Source of the DNA: Prorocentrum cordatum
Lineage: Eukaryota > Sar > Dinophyceae > Prorocentrales > Prorocentraceae
Assembly (NCBI GenBank): GCA_963575745.1
Contig: CAUYUJ010014750.1
Location: 316,049-380,048, forward strand
Length of the DNA stretch: 64,000 nucleotides
Reading direction: 5' to 3'
Shown here: positions 1 through 11,369 of the stretch, piece by piece
Position numbering within the stretch: position 1 is the first letter of the stretch
Layout of the letters: every line of letters starts with the position of its first letter
Program-made: the position numbers and the translations under genes
The notes under the pieces: generated by a model
Databases searched by the model: none
What the model saw: only the letters and a program-made list of their open reading frames with translations
What the model was told of the DNA's origin: nothing

Positions 1-686
1 GAGGCTCGCCCACGAGCTAAGGGTGGTTTGAAACAACGGGCCTCTCAGGGGCTTCCCAGGGGCGACCTCGCAGGCCTCGCCCGATGAGGGCCTCGTGGAT
101 CTCGGGGCACAGGGGCTCCATGAGAGCCTGTTCGGTGAGGCTTCCTGAGGCCTCGCCATCCCGAGGGCCGTTGGGGCGCTCTGCTGGCGTTTGAGAGGTG
201 ATGGGAGTGGCGTAGGAATTATTTTGCCACTGCCTTCGTGGTGCACTCACCAACTATCTGTTGATAAGGATAGCTGGGTTACTAATATGATGCGAAGTGT
301 TATGATATGGCTGGGTAGCAGTTGACCACGCCAACTATGTCTACTAGTTAGTGGTATGCCGCGGTATGCGCATGCCAGCTCCAGCAAAATATGATACGAT
401 TGCTATTGTATTGTATTATGCGATGTGTCTTCGCACCGACAGCGTACAGCGTATGTCTTTATATGTTTAGAGATGCCTGTGTGCGTTCATATGGTTTGTG
501 CATGTGCGTGTATTCATGTGCGAATTATACATATACCAATGAATAACCCCACGAACATTTAAATACACATATGTACACACACGTATATATACATATGGAT
601 GTATGCGTGCGTGTGTGCGTTGTGCGTCTGCAGTTTCCGAATTCTGATGCTATTCAGGCTAGTAGTTCTATCGATACCTAAGTTTA
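1..686. other. Left edge, no gene recognised
   Basis: The first ~250 bases are GC-rich and the next ~430 are AT-rich, with loose TG/CA and TATG runs around 480-620. Open frames here are short and low in complexity, and none resembles a known protein. It may be the 3' flank of the Lys-rich gene to the right, which is read on the minus strand. Confidence 0.4.
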
Positions 687-796
687 GTGTTGGAACTGTG
701 GAATGCAGAGATGAGGAGACAGGGCGGCGGGGGCGCATTTGCAAATGCGCCCCCGCCGCCCTGTCTCCTCATCTCTTCATTCCACAGCTCCAACAC
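687..796. repeat. Perfect-centre palindrome, 55-bp arms
   Basis: The arms 687-741 and 742-796 are reverse complements with no loop and only two mismatched pairs (695/788 and 706/777). The right arm contains the last codons and the stop of the Lys-rich gene, so the left arm is an inverted copy of that gene end. It could be a fold-back duplication, the remains of a mobile hairpin, or an assembly fold-back. Confidence 0.9.
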
Positions 797-1749
797 CCGA
801 CCCCTCGGTCCGAGGACGAAGACGAGCGGTTGCGCTTCCTCTTCTTGTCCTTGGAGCTCTTGGCCTTGTGTTTGCCGTCCTTGCGCTTGCCCTTGTTGGC
901 GTCCCTGCTGCTGTCCCTCTTGCTGTGCTTGCCCTTGTTGACGCTCTTGCTGCGGTCGCGCTTCCCCTTGTGCTTGTCCTTGTCCTTGGAGCCGTCTTCC
1001 TTGTCCTTGGAGCCCTTGCCGTTGTCCTTGGAGCGCCAGTCCTTGCCCTTGAAGTCAATATCCTTGTCCTTGGAGCCCTTGTGTTTGGAGCTCTTGCCCT
1101 TCTCCTTATCCTTGGCCTTGTTGCGCTTCCTCTTGGAGGCGGAGGTGCTGTCGCTTCCGCTGGAGTCGTCGCGGCGACGCTTCTCCTAGCCAGGGGGCGC
1201 ACACGAGCCCTTTCTCCTCCTCCCGCCCCCGCCTCCTCACCGCCGTGCTGCAAGGATGCAAGTGCTACATACCACTTGCATCCTTGCAGCGCGACGGCAG
1301 CCGCAGACGCCGCCGCGTAACCTATGGCGCAACCAATGTCGGACAGGCGCCTGCTACCGCCAGTCCGCGACGCGGAGAGAGGTGGGCAAGAGTCCTGCTC
1401 CTGCTGCTGCAGCTGCTCCTCCTCCCTCCCTCGTCCTCGTCATCCTCCTCTTCCGCCCCCTCCTCCTCATCCACCTCTCCTTCCCCCTGCTCCTCCTAAC
1501 CCATTCTCTTCCGCCTCCTAGCGAAGCGGAAGGGGATGCGGGTAGACAACGAAATGTGGGATAGGGAAAGGAGTAGACGCGAGGTGGTCGAATTATGAGG
1601 ACCCCGTCCTTGTTGCGTTTCTTGCGGCCGTCGTCGTCGTCGCTGGGGTCGTCGGAGCTCCCCCCGCAGTCGCCGTAGCCGCTCTCGCCCGAGCTCCCCG
1701 CTGGCTGCGGCATGTCGCCGTCGTCGGACATGGCTTTCTCTTTCTCCAT
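769..1749 (-). CDS. Two-exon Lys/Ser/Asp-rich nuclear-type protein, 187 aa
   Basis: Exon 1 is 1749-1603 (49 codons from an ATG) and exon 2 is 1185-769 (138 codons plus TGA). Both end in phase 0, with a GT donor at 1602-1601 and a CTAG acceptor before 1185. Exon 1 is acidic (Ser-Asp-Asp runs) and ends in a basic patch. Exon 2 is dominated by Ser-Lys-Asp-Lys and Gly-Lys repeats and finishes with a Cys-Trp-Ser-Cys motif. Such tails are typical of intrinsically disordered, nucleic-acid-binding or splicing-associated proteins, but no folded domain is visible, so function is not assigned. Codons strongly prefer AAG, GAC and GGC. The 417-bp intron is pyrimidine/purine-biased and carries a hairpin. 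The stop codon lies in the 687-796 palindrome. The model rests on phase consistency and biased codon use; expression is unknown. Confidence 0.65.
1247..1290. repeat. 18-bp inverted repeat, 8-base loop
   Basis: 1247-1264 and 1273-1290 are exact reverse complements separated by 8 bases. The hairpin lies inside the intron of the Lys-rich gene, about 60 bases upstream of its acceptor. Confidence 0.9.
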
Positions 1750-2195
1750 GATGCCCTCCTTCCTGGCAGAGGAGGGGTGAAAGGAGGGCGACGGCGACAG
1801 TGAACAACGACGAGGATGACGAGTACGATGACGAGGTTAAGAGGGGTGCTAGAGCCACCTCCTCCCCTTCGGCGGAGGAGGAGGGAGGGAGAGCCCGCCA
1901 ATCCGCATAGAGGTGGAGGGGGAGGAGTACGAGGGATGCTCGGCCCGCCGTGATCAAGACAACATCTTGCCTCCATACCGCGACGGGAACAGAGGGGGAA
2001 GATGGGGGAGGCAAGGGCAAGAAGGGGGGGTGGATGGAGGGACGGAGGCGGGGGAGGGAGGGGGAGGGCGAAGGAGGGGGGAAGTGAGGGCACCGGGGGG
2101 ACGGACGGGGGGGATCATATGGGCCCATTTAAGAGGGTTTCAATACGAGCACAACCGCCACCCGGCGACGGAGGAAAAGAGGAGTGAGGAAGCAG

Positions 2196-2271
<76 letters not shown>

Positions 2272-2815
2272 GAGAGCTGCCCCCAGCATCAAGGGTTCGC
2301 TAATGAGCCAGGGCCACGCAGCCCACGCCCAATTCGGCACGCCCCTCACGCGTTAAGCTCCGCCAAGGGCCCCGGCGGCAGGGACTCCTAGGGGATGTTC
2401 CGAAACGAAATGTTGACTGGGGTGGCGCTGCGAAGACGAGACAACATCTTGCCTTCCGACAGCGACGAGCACAGAGGAGGAGGAGGAGGGGGGGGGCCCA
2501 AGGTAAATATAAGGGGAGATGGCGGGAGGCAGGCGGGGGAGGGAAGGGTTTCCGGAGGAGGCAGAGGAGGAAGAAGGAGGGGCGGAGGGAGTGCGGAGGG
2601 GGGGGGACCACATGCCCAAGAGGGCTTCAGGACGAGCACAACCGCCAGCTGGCGATGGAGGAGGAGGAGGAGGAGGACGACGAGAAGTAGGGAAGCAGGT
2701 GATGGGGGAAAGGAGGAGGAGAGATGGGCAGGGGGGGGGAAGGGGGAGAACGATGTATAAGCGCCCCGCTTTCAAAAAAAAATGTCTGGCGAAGGACCCA
2801 CTGTCAATACAGTAA
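1750..2815. other. Purine-rich spacer with degenerate duplication
   Basis: G/A-rich DNA with no convincing gene. Two stretches, about 1930-2020 and 2420-2510, share a block containing ACAACATCTTGCCT followed by GAC.GC.ACGAGCACAGAGG-type sequence, so this is an old local duplication. A single diverged monomer of the ~90-bp satellite sits near 2325-2395. Confidence 0.5.
2198..2260. repeat. (GA)n microsatellite
   Basis: About 60 bases of uninterrupted GA dinucleotides, ending in a few GACA units. Long frames through it encode only Arg-Glu or Ser-Leu repeats and are not genes. Confidence 0.95.
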
Positions 2816-3640
2816 TTGTGAGTCTCGTCTTCGGCGGAGCTCCTTATGGGGCCACGAAGCTTGTGAGGGGTGTGCCGAAATGGGTGTGGGGGGAGGCATG
2901 CGGGCGCAGCCACTGGGGCCTTCGGTGGAGCTCCCTATGAGGCTACGAAACGTGTCAGGGGTGTGCCGAGATGGGCGTGGGGGATGCATGCGGGCGCAGC
3001 CACTGGGGCTTTCGGCGCATATGGGGCCACGAAACGCGTGAGTGGTGTGCCGAAATGGGTGGGGGAGGCATGCGGGCGCAGCCACTAGGGCCTTCGGTGG
3101 AGCTCTCTATGGGGCCACGTGTGAGGGGTGTGCGGGAGGCATGCGGGCGGTGGCACTGGGGCCTTCAGTGGAACTCCGCATGGCGCCGCGAAACGTGTGG
3201 GGCGTGTGCCGAAATTTGTGTGTGGGGGAGGCGCGCGGGCGCAGCCACTGGGGCCTTCGGTGGAGATCCCTACGGGGCCATGAAACGTGTTAGGGGTGTG
3301 CCGAAATTGGTGTGGGGGACGCGTGCGGTGGCCACGAAACGTGTGAGGGGTGTGCCGAAATTGGTGTGGCGGACGCGTGCGTGCGGTGGCATTGGGGCCT
3401 TCGGTGGGGGCAACGAAACGTGAGGAGTTAGCCGAAATTGGTGTGGCGGACGCATGCGGGCGGTGGAACTCGGGCGTTCGCATGCGGGCGGTGGCACTTG
3501 GGCGTTCGGTGGAGTTTCCTATGGGGCCACGCACGTGTGAGGGTTGTGCCGAAATGGGTGTGGCGGACGCATGCGGGCGGTTCAATTGAGGCCTTTGGTG
3601 GGGTTCCCTATGGGGCCGCGAAATTTGTGAGGGGTGTGTC
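2780..3640 (+). repeat. ~90-bp satellite array (left flank of copy A)
   Basis: About nine tandem, diverged monomers. Each contains GGGGCCACGAAACGTGTG, then AGGGGTGTGCCGAAA, then GGGCGCAGCCACTGGGGC and TTCGGTGGAGCTCC. The left edge (2790-2845) is a distinctive non-satellite sequence that reappears, reverse-complemented, at the right side of copy B near 30750-30815. Frames on both strands stay open because few stops occur in the monomer; they are not genes. Confidence 0.9.
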
Positions 3641-4119
3641 GGTATGGGTACGACGATGACGAAGACGACGGCAGCGACGGCGCGACGACGTGGACGAAGG
3701 GGTCGAGCACCCGAGCGAGACGTAATGTACGCATTCGCAGGGGACGTCGACATCGAATGTACACATCGCGTGCCGCACGGTCGCCGCGCCCCCGAGCACG
3801 CAGCCCCGAGCAGGCGCTCGAGCAGGACGGGCATCTCTCTGCCGCGGCGAGGAGGAGGCGGAGGAGGACGACGAAGGCTACGACACAGACGAAGGGATGC
3901 GAGCCGATCAATATTGCGGGCGGTGTCGCTGTGGCCTTCAGTGGAGCTCCCTATAATGTCCAAGACCGGTACAAAAATGATGACCTCCCTCCCCCCCGTC
4001 GGATCCCGATTGCCACTATTCGTTCGCATCAGAACAACTTTTTTTTATTTGTCCCCCTTGGGGAAAATCTTATGGATGCCCATCGATGCCACTTGTAGAT
4101 ACCTCGGTACCAGGGAGAA

Positions 4120-4620
4120 TGCCGACGGGGATGGTCCCGTCTTCCGATCAGAGAATGAATTTTTACATCAGGTTTTCGCCTCTGGGCTTAGGAATTCAAC
4201 ATCGCTCCCGTGGTATAAAAGCTATCAGCGGTATACCGCCGCCGCGCGCGCGTTGGCGATTGGCATTTGCGCATTCAGTGTCGGAGATCCACATTGAGCT
4301 GTTCCCGTCTTCCGATCAGAGACTGAATTTTTACATTGGGTTTTCGCCACTGGATTTTGGAGTTCAGTCTCGCTCCCGTTGTATAGAACCTATCAGCGGC
4401 ATGCCGCCGCCGCGCGTGTTGGCGATTGGCATTTGTGCATTCAGTGTCGCATATCCACACGACGATGTTCCCATCCTCCGATCAGAGAATGAATTTGTCA
4501 TTGGGTGTTCGCCATTGGGATTTGGAGGTCAACATGGTTCCCGCTGTGTAAGAAAATAGCAGCGGCATGCCGCCGCCGCGCGCTTTGGCGATTGGTATTT
4601 GTGCATTCCGTATTGCATAC
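4120..4620 (+). repeat. ~167-bp tandem unit, 3 copies
   Basis: CTTCCGATCAGAGAATG-type landmarks start at 4141, 4309 and 4475, giving periods of 168 and 166 bp. Each unit also has a TATCAGCGGCATGCCGCCG core followed by GCGCGCG and a GGCGATTGGCATTTGTGCATT tail. The same family fills 8500-10080, 23930-24610 and 28530-29990. Confidence 0.9.
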
Positions 4621-5539
4621 GGCCGGCACAAGGCTTAAGAACTTCGGTGTTTCGGGGAGGGTGCCCTTATGTTCTTCGTTTTTGTTCCATGTTCTTGTGC
4701 ACCCTGGGGGAGGGTATCCTCGATGTTCTTCAGTTTGGCGCCATTATTCCTTCGTTCTGGCAAAGCTGGGGTTCGGGGCTCACGATTCGGCTACGAGCGT
4801 CCGCGGCGGGGGCGGGACCCTCCATGTTCTTCGGTCCCGAAGTCACGGTGCGGCCTTCAGCAACCGCGTGCCTCTTCATGATGGTGGTGCGATTGCAATC
4901 ACCCTCGCATGTTCTTAGGGGACTGTTTGGCGTTGGTGGGCTTCGGGCCGCGGGGCTTAGGGCGCGCGGATGCAGGCTTGATTGAGGCTACGCACGCACG
5001 TGGGCCGCAGGGCTCGCGCGTCCGCGGCACGGGCAGGACCCTCCATGTTCTTCGGTTTCGATGTCAAGGTGCGGCCTCCAGCAACCGCGTGCCCCTTGAT
5101 GATGGCGGCGTGAGTGCAATCACCCTCGCATGTTCTTAGGGGAGAACTTGGCGCTGGTGGGCTTCAGGTTTCGGAGAGTAGGGTGCGCGGCTGCAGGCAT
5201 GAGGCTAGGGCGGGCGGGCGAAGCCACGCGCAGCTTCCTGGGCTGCGGCAGGGCTGAGAGGTTGGATGTGCGGATGACGTTCAGGACGTAGCGCTGACGT
5301 CGGTCCTATGCTAAGGCCCATGGGGTAGGCCGCAGGGCTCGCGCATCCGCGGCGCGGGCAGGACCCTCCATGCTCTTCGGTCTCGATGTCAAGGTGCGGC
5401 CATCCGCAACCGCGTCCCCCTGGGCATCAGAGCGGGGTATGTGCGCGCGTGCGTGCGTGCGTGTGTGCGTGTGTGCGCGCGTCCTACCGAGGGCCACGCA
5501 AAACTTGACATGCGCGTCTGCGCTGCCGAAAGAGAGTTA

Positions 5540-7660
5540 AGAGGCCCGCGTTGTCAGCAATAGGAGAGTCGCCATGTGGGCTTGGAAAATCAAAGTGAAC
5601 CTTCGGCGTCGCCAGTCAGATTTCCAAGTTAGCATGGGCTCTGGCGCATGTGTTCAGCAACGGCGCATGCAACCACTTCTCGCGCGGCGGCGCAGGGGCG
5701 TGGGGGGCTCAGTGTTATCAGCAGTAGAAGAAGCGCCATGTTGGCCTGGAGAATCAAAGTGGACCACTAGCGGTTGCCGATTGGATTTCCAAGTCAACAT
5801 GGGTTCTGGTGTACGTGTCTTGCAACGGCGTATACAACAACCCCTCGCGCGCGCCCGCGCCGCCGCGCGCGCGGCGGCGCCGCCGCGCGCGCAGCGGCGC
5901 GTGCGCGTGGGGCGCACCGCGTTATCAGCAATAGAAAAGTTGCCATTTGGCCTGTGAAATCAAAGTGAACCCTTAGTGGTTGCCGATTGGATTTCGAAGT
6001 TAACATGGGTTTTGGTGCATGTGTTCTACAACAGCGCAGACAAACACTCCTCGCGCGCGCCTGCGCCGCCGCGCGCGCGGCGGCGTGTGCGCGTGCGGAG
6101 CTTCGCGTTATCGGCAATAGAAGAGTCGCCATGTTGGCCTGGAAAATCAAAGTGAACCCTTAGCGGTTGCCACTTGGATTTCCAAGTTAACATGGTTTCT
6201 GGTGCATGTCTTCTGCAACAGCGCGCGCAAAACTTCTCGCGCGTTCCTGCGCCGCCGCGCGCGCGGCGGCGCGCGCGCGCGAGAAACGCCGCAGCGCCAG
6301 CAATAGGACAGTTGCCGCGTTGACTGGGGAATTCAAAGGGAGCCCTTGGAAGTGGGCAGTTTGATTTCCAAGTTAACATGGGTTTTGGTGCATGTGTTCT
6401 GCAGCGGCGCATGCAAACACTTCTCGCGCGCGCCTGCGCCGCCGCGCGCGCGGCGGCGCCGCCGCGCGCGCGGCGGCGCAGGGGCGTGGGGCGCTCAGTG
6501 TTATCAGCAGTAGAAGAAGCGCCATGTTGGCCTGGAGAATCAAAGTGGACCACTAGCGGTTGCCGATTGGATTTCCAAGTCAACATGGGTTCTGGTGTAC
6601 GTGTCTTGCAACGGCGTATACAACAACCCCTCGCGCGCGCCCGCGCCGCCGCGCGCGCGGCGGCGCCGCCGCGCGAGCGGCGGCGCGTGCGCGTGGGGCG
6701 CCCTGCGTTATCAGCAATAGAAGAGTCGCCATGTTGGCCTGGAAAATCAAAGTGAACCCGTAGTGGTTGCCGATTGGATTTCGAAGTTAACATGGGTTTG
6801 GGTGCATGTGTTCCACAACAGCGCAGACAAACACTGCTCGCGCGCGCCCGCGCCGCCGCGCGCGCGCGCCGCCGCGCGCGCGGCGGCGCAGGAACGCGCG
6901 AGGAGTTTTGCGCGCGCTGTTGCAGAAGACATGCACCAGAAACCATGTTAACTTGGAAATCCAAGTGGCAACCGCTAAGGGTTCACATTGATTTTCCAGG
7001 CCAACATGGCGACTCTTCTATTGCCGATAACGCGAAGCTCCGCACGCGCACGCGCCGCCGCAGCGCCAGCAATAGGACAGTTGCCGCGTTGACTGGGGAA
7101 TTCAAAGGGAGCCCTTGGAAGTGGGCAGTTTGATTTCCAAGTTAACATGGGTTTTGGTGCATGTGTTCTGCAGCGGCGCATGCAAACACTTCTCGCGCGC
7201 GCCTGCGCCGCCGCGCGCGCGGCGGCGCCGCCGCGCGCGCGGCGGCGCAGGGGCGTGGGGCGCTCAGTGTTATCAGCAGTAGAAGAAGCGCCATGTTGGC
7301 CTGGAGAATCAAAGTGGACCACTAGCGGTTGCCGATTGGATTTCCAAATCAACATGGGTTCTGGTGTGCGTGTCTTGCAACGACGTATACAACAACCCCT
7401 CGCGCGCGCACCGCGTTATCAGCAATAGAAAAGTTGCCATGTTGGCCTGGGAAATCAAAGTGAACCCTTAGTGGTTGCCGATTGGATTTCGAAGTTAACA
7501 TGGGTTTTGGTGCATGTGTTCTACAACAGCGCAGACAAACACTCCTCGCGCGCGCGCCTGCGCCGCCGCGCGCGCGGCGGCGTGTGCGCGTGCGGAGCTT
7601 CGCGTTATCGGCAATAGAAGAGTCGCCATGTTGGCCTGGAACACATGCACCAAAACCCAT
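5540..7660 (+). repeat. Tandem units with GC-palindrome cores
   Basis: Repeats of roughly 170-240 bp. Each pairs a less GC-rich half (GTTATCAGCAATAGAAGAG, GCCATGTTGGCCTGG, AAGTTAACATGGGTTTTGG) with a core of CGCCGCCGCGCGCGCGGCGG type that is self-complementary. Cores vary in length from unit to unit, as expected for slippage or breakage at palindromes. The stretch 6880-7062 is inverted relative to copy B. A reversed fragment also occurs at 7638-7665. Confidence 0.88.
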
Positions 7661-8499
7661 GAGTTGCGCCGCTGCAAAACCCAGAGTTGTTGGGGGCGCC
7701 GCGGGGTTGGGGCGAGAGCTCGCGCGCGTGCATCAGTGCCAGGGCGTGAGACGTGGCGCTGAGGCCCACTGCTAGAGCCCTAAGCTGGCCGCAGGCCTCG
7801 CGCGTCCGCGGCGTGGGCAGGACCCTCCATGTTCTTCGGTCTCGGTGTCAATGTGTCGCCTCCAGCAGCCGCGCGCTCGTGGATGACGGCGGCGCGGAGA
7901 CGCACACCCTCGCATGTTCTTGTTTTGGGGCAACAGCAGCCTGGAGCTGGGCCTAGGGTGGCGGGGGCCAGGCCGCGCGGCCGCGGCCTTGAGTCTGGGG
8001 CGAGCAGGCGAGGTCGCTCTCGGCTCCCTGGGGCGCCGCGGGGTTGGGGCGAGAGCTCGCGCGCGTGCATGAGTGCCAGGGCGTGAGACGTGGCGCTGAG
8101 GCCCACTGCTAGAGCCCGACTAAGCTGGTCGCAGGCCTCGCGCGTCCGCGGCGCGGGCGAGACCCTCCATGTTCTTCGGTCTCGATGTCAACGTGCTGCC
8201 TCCAGCAACCGCGCGCTCGTGGATGACGACGGACGCGCGGAGGCAGATCCAGGGCACAGGAACACAGCGTGGGTCTCGGGGGGCGGGGGGGGGTCAGGGC
8301 TTCGGGGTTGCGTGGTCCAGGCTGTGCAGTCGAAGGCTTTAGGCTGGGGGCTGAACCAGATGCGTACTTACGCGCGTTGGCTCGGAAGTGAAGGTCGGTG
8401 ACACCTCGGAAGGGTGTCCTCGACGTCCTTATGGTTTGGGGTATTTGGGCCCGCGGAGGGTCTCATGTTCTTGTCCGATGTTATTGTGGCCTTGTTCCG

Positions 8500-10080
8500 G
8501 CCGTATCCACGTCGGGATGTTCCCGACTTCCGATCAGATAATGCATGTTTACATTGGTTGTTTGCCATTGGGTTCTGGAGTTCAACAGCTCTCACATTGC
8601 ATCATATCTGTCAGCGGCATGCCGCGGCCGCGCGCGCTTGCGAGTTACATGTTTGCATTCAGTGTCGTATATCCACATTGGGATGTCCCCGTCTTCCGAT
8701 CAGAGAATGCATGTTTTCATTGGGTTTTCGCCATTTGGTTTTGGAGCTAAACCTGCGGCATGCCGCCGCCGCGCGCACGCTCGTTGGCGATTGGCATGTT
8801 TGCATTCAGTGCCATGTATCCACACGGGGATGTCCCCGCCTTCCGATCAACGAATGCACTGTTACATTGGGTATTCGCCATTGGGTTTTGGAGATCAAAT
8901 TCGCCCCGTTGTATAAAACCTATCAGCGGCATGCCGCCGCCGCGCGCGCGCGCGAAATTTCGCCTCGCTTATATAAAGTCTATCAGCGGCATGCCGCCGC
9001 CGCGCGCGCGCGCTGGCGCTCGGCATTTTTGCATCCAGTGTCGCATATCCACATTGGGATGTCCCCGTCTTCCGATCAGAGAATGAATGTTTACATTGGG
9101 TTTTCGCTATTGGATTTTAGAGTTAAGCCTCGTTCCCGTTGCATTAAAAAATATCAGCGGCATGCCGCCGCCGCCGCGCGCGCGCGCGCGTTGGCGATTG
9201 GAACGTGTGCACCCAGTGTCGCAGATCCACATTGGGATGTTCCCTTCTTCCAATCAGAGAATGATTTTTACATTGGGTTTTCGCCATTGGATGTTGGAGT
9301 TCAGCCTCGCTCCCGCTGCATCAAATCTATCAGCGGCGCGCGCGCTGGCGATTGGAAGATGTGCATTCGATGTCGTATATCCACACAGGGATGTCCCCGT
9401 TTTCCGACCGGATAATGAATTTATGCATTGGGTTTTCGCCACTGGGTTTTGGAGTGCAACATCGCTCCCGCTGCATCGAATCTATCAGCGGCATGCCGCC
9501 GCCGCGCGCGCTGGCGATCTGCATTTTCGCATTCAATGTCGTATATCCACATCGGGATGCTCCCGTCTTCCGAACAGAGAATGCATGTTTACATTGGGGT
9601 TTCGCCATTGGGTTTTCGAGTTAAGTACTGCCTCAATTGTATCAAATCTATCAGTGGCATGCCGCCGCCGCGCGCGCGTTCGCTGGCGATTGGCATTTTT
9701 GCATTCCGTGTCGCATATCCACATGGGGATGTCCCCGTCTCCCGATCAGAGAATGCATTTTTTACACTGGGTTTTCGCCATTGGGTTTTGGAGATCAAAT
9801 TTCGCCCCGTTGTGTAAACCTTATCAGCGGCATGCCGCCGCCGCGCGCGCGCGCGACATTTCGTCCCGTTGCAAACTATCGAGCAGCGGCATGCAGCCGC
9901 CGCCGCGCGCGCGCTGGCGCTTGGCATTTTTTGCATCCATTGTCGTATATCCACATTTGGATGTTCCCGTCTCCCGATCAGAAAATGAATTTCACATGGG
10001 ATTTTCGCCATTGGGTGTTGGAGCTAAACATCGCCCCCGTTGTATAAAATCTGCCAGCGGCGTGCCGCATTTGCGTATTC
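8500..10080 (+). repeat. ~167-bp tandem unit array, diverged
   Basis: About nine to ten units of the family first seen at 4120. Some are shortened to only the TATCAGCGGCATGCCGCCG core (for example 8920-9010 and 9800-9910). The corresponding array in copy B (28530-29990) differs in unit number and in small insertions, so it has evolved faster than the rest of the block. Confidence 0.88.
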
Positions 10081-10364
10081 AGTGCCGCTTCGCAACCCAG
10101 ACAGGGTGCGCGGTGCGCAGGGAGTGGTCCTTGAGCGCAGTCTCTATCCACGCTGGGGTCGCAGGGCGTGGCAGGCGTGGCCTGACGCCGAGAGGGGGCG
10201 CGCAGGAATCTGCCCCTGCACGCTGGGCGCCAGGGCGGTCGCGGGTACGTTTTCAGCGATCCAATTTGTCCCGTCTCCAATTTGTTTTCTACAGCCGCAC
10301 TACAGCGCTGGGGAAAACCATGTTTAAACGGTCTCCCCAAACTAATTTGTGAAACCGTTTTTAG

Positions 10365-10895
10365 ACACTAGATGGGGCCATGGACCCAGTGAGGGGTGTG
10401 CCGACATGGGCGTCGCGGACGCATGTGGGCGGTGGCATTGGGGCCCTGGCCACGAAACGTGCGATGGGTGTGCCAACATGGGTGTGGCGGATGCGTGCGG
10501 GCGGTGGCACTGGGGCTTTCGGGGGGGGGTTCCTGGGGCCGCGAATCTTGCGAAGGGTGTACCGACATGGGTGTGTTGGGCGCATGCGGGCGGTGGCATT
10601 GGGGCTTTCGGTGGGTCTTCTCTATGGGGTCACGAAGCGTGTGCAGGGGCGTGCCGATCTAGGTGTCGATGATAGTGGTGATGACGGTGATGATGATGAA
10701 GATGATGACGGCTATGGTGGCGCGAGTGGTGGTGCTGATGGTGATGATGGCGATGGCGGTGGTGACGATGTTGATGGTGGGAGGCGATGGCGATGATGAT
10801 ATTGATGGGTGCAGGAGGAATGGATGATGATAAGAGGAGGGGGGCAGGAGAACGCGGGGCGCTGTCATCAAAACGAGGACCCAACACATTGTAAT
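10365..10895 (+). repeat. Satellite, GAT repeat and conserved edge (right flank of copy A)
   Basis: Three to four ~90-bp satellite monomers (10370-10660) are followed by a GATGATGA-rich stretch (10670-10800) and an edge containing CAAAACGAGGACCCAACAC (10872-10890). The whole package recurs reverse-complemented at 23150-23790, to the left of copy B. Confidence 0.85.
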
Positions 10896-11178
10896 CCCAC
10901 CAGCGCGCAGGTGGTCTAGAGCGTTTCCTTTTTCCAATCTCCTGCCTCTCCCTGCTCGGGCGGTTTACCCCCCCCTCCCTGCGTCTGGGCGGGCTCGCCC
11001 GCGATGTGGCAGAGGGTCCTTTTTGATCCAAGATGGCCCCAAGAGGGCTTGAGCGCAAGATGGGTCCAACGATGGTGGAACATAGTGGTAGATAGGTCAA
11101 TATAGTTTCCGACGCGCGTCCAAGAGGCCTCAAGACGGCCCCGATGCGGTTTCAAGTGCCCTCCGAGGCCTCCAAAGA

Positions 11179-11200
11179 CCCCCCCCCCCCCCCCCCCCCC

Positions 11201-11282
<82 letters not shown>
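11179..11282. repeat. ~100-bp poly(C) tract
   Basis: C residues broken only by an A at about 11201 and another at about 11240. The paralogous site at 31410 lacks it. A tract this long could form i-motif or G-quadruplex structures, and its assembled length is unreliable. Confidence 0.95.
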
Positions 11283-11284
<2 letters not shown>

Positions 11285-11369
11285 AGAGGCCACAACATCA
11301 TTTCAACACTTAAAGACAGTACATGTTGTTTGCCTTTTCGCTGTTTCGCCCCCGATGGGCTCTCGAGGC

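Larger units (their letters stand above)
3956..10335 (+). repeat. Compound repeat block, copy A (~6.4 kb)
   Basis: This block is matched in direct orientation by 23790-30245 (copy B). It is built from three tandem families: a ~167-bp unit (4120-4620 and 8500-10080), a GC-palindrome unit (5540-7660) and a TTCGGTCTCGATGTCAA-type unit (4790-5420 and 7790-8230). The right end, around 10060-10330, is a unique-looking segment shared with copy B. No protein gene is supported; the many open frames encode Arg/Ala/Pro strings from the GC cores. Confidence 0.9.
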
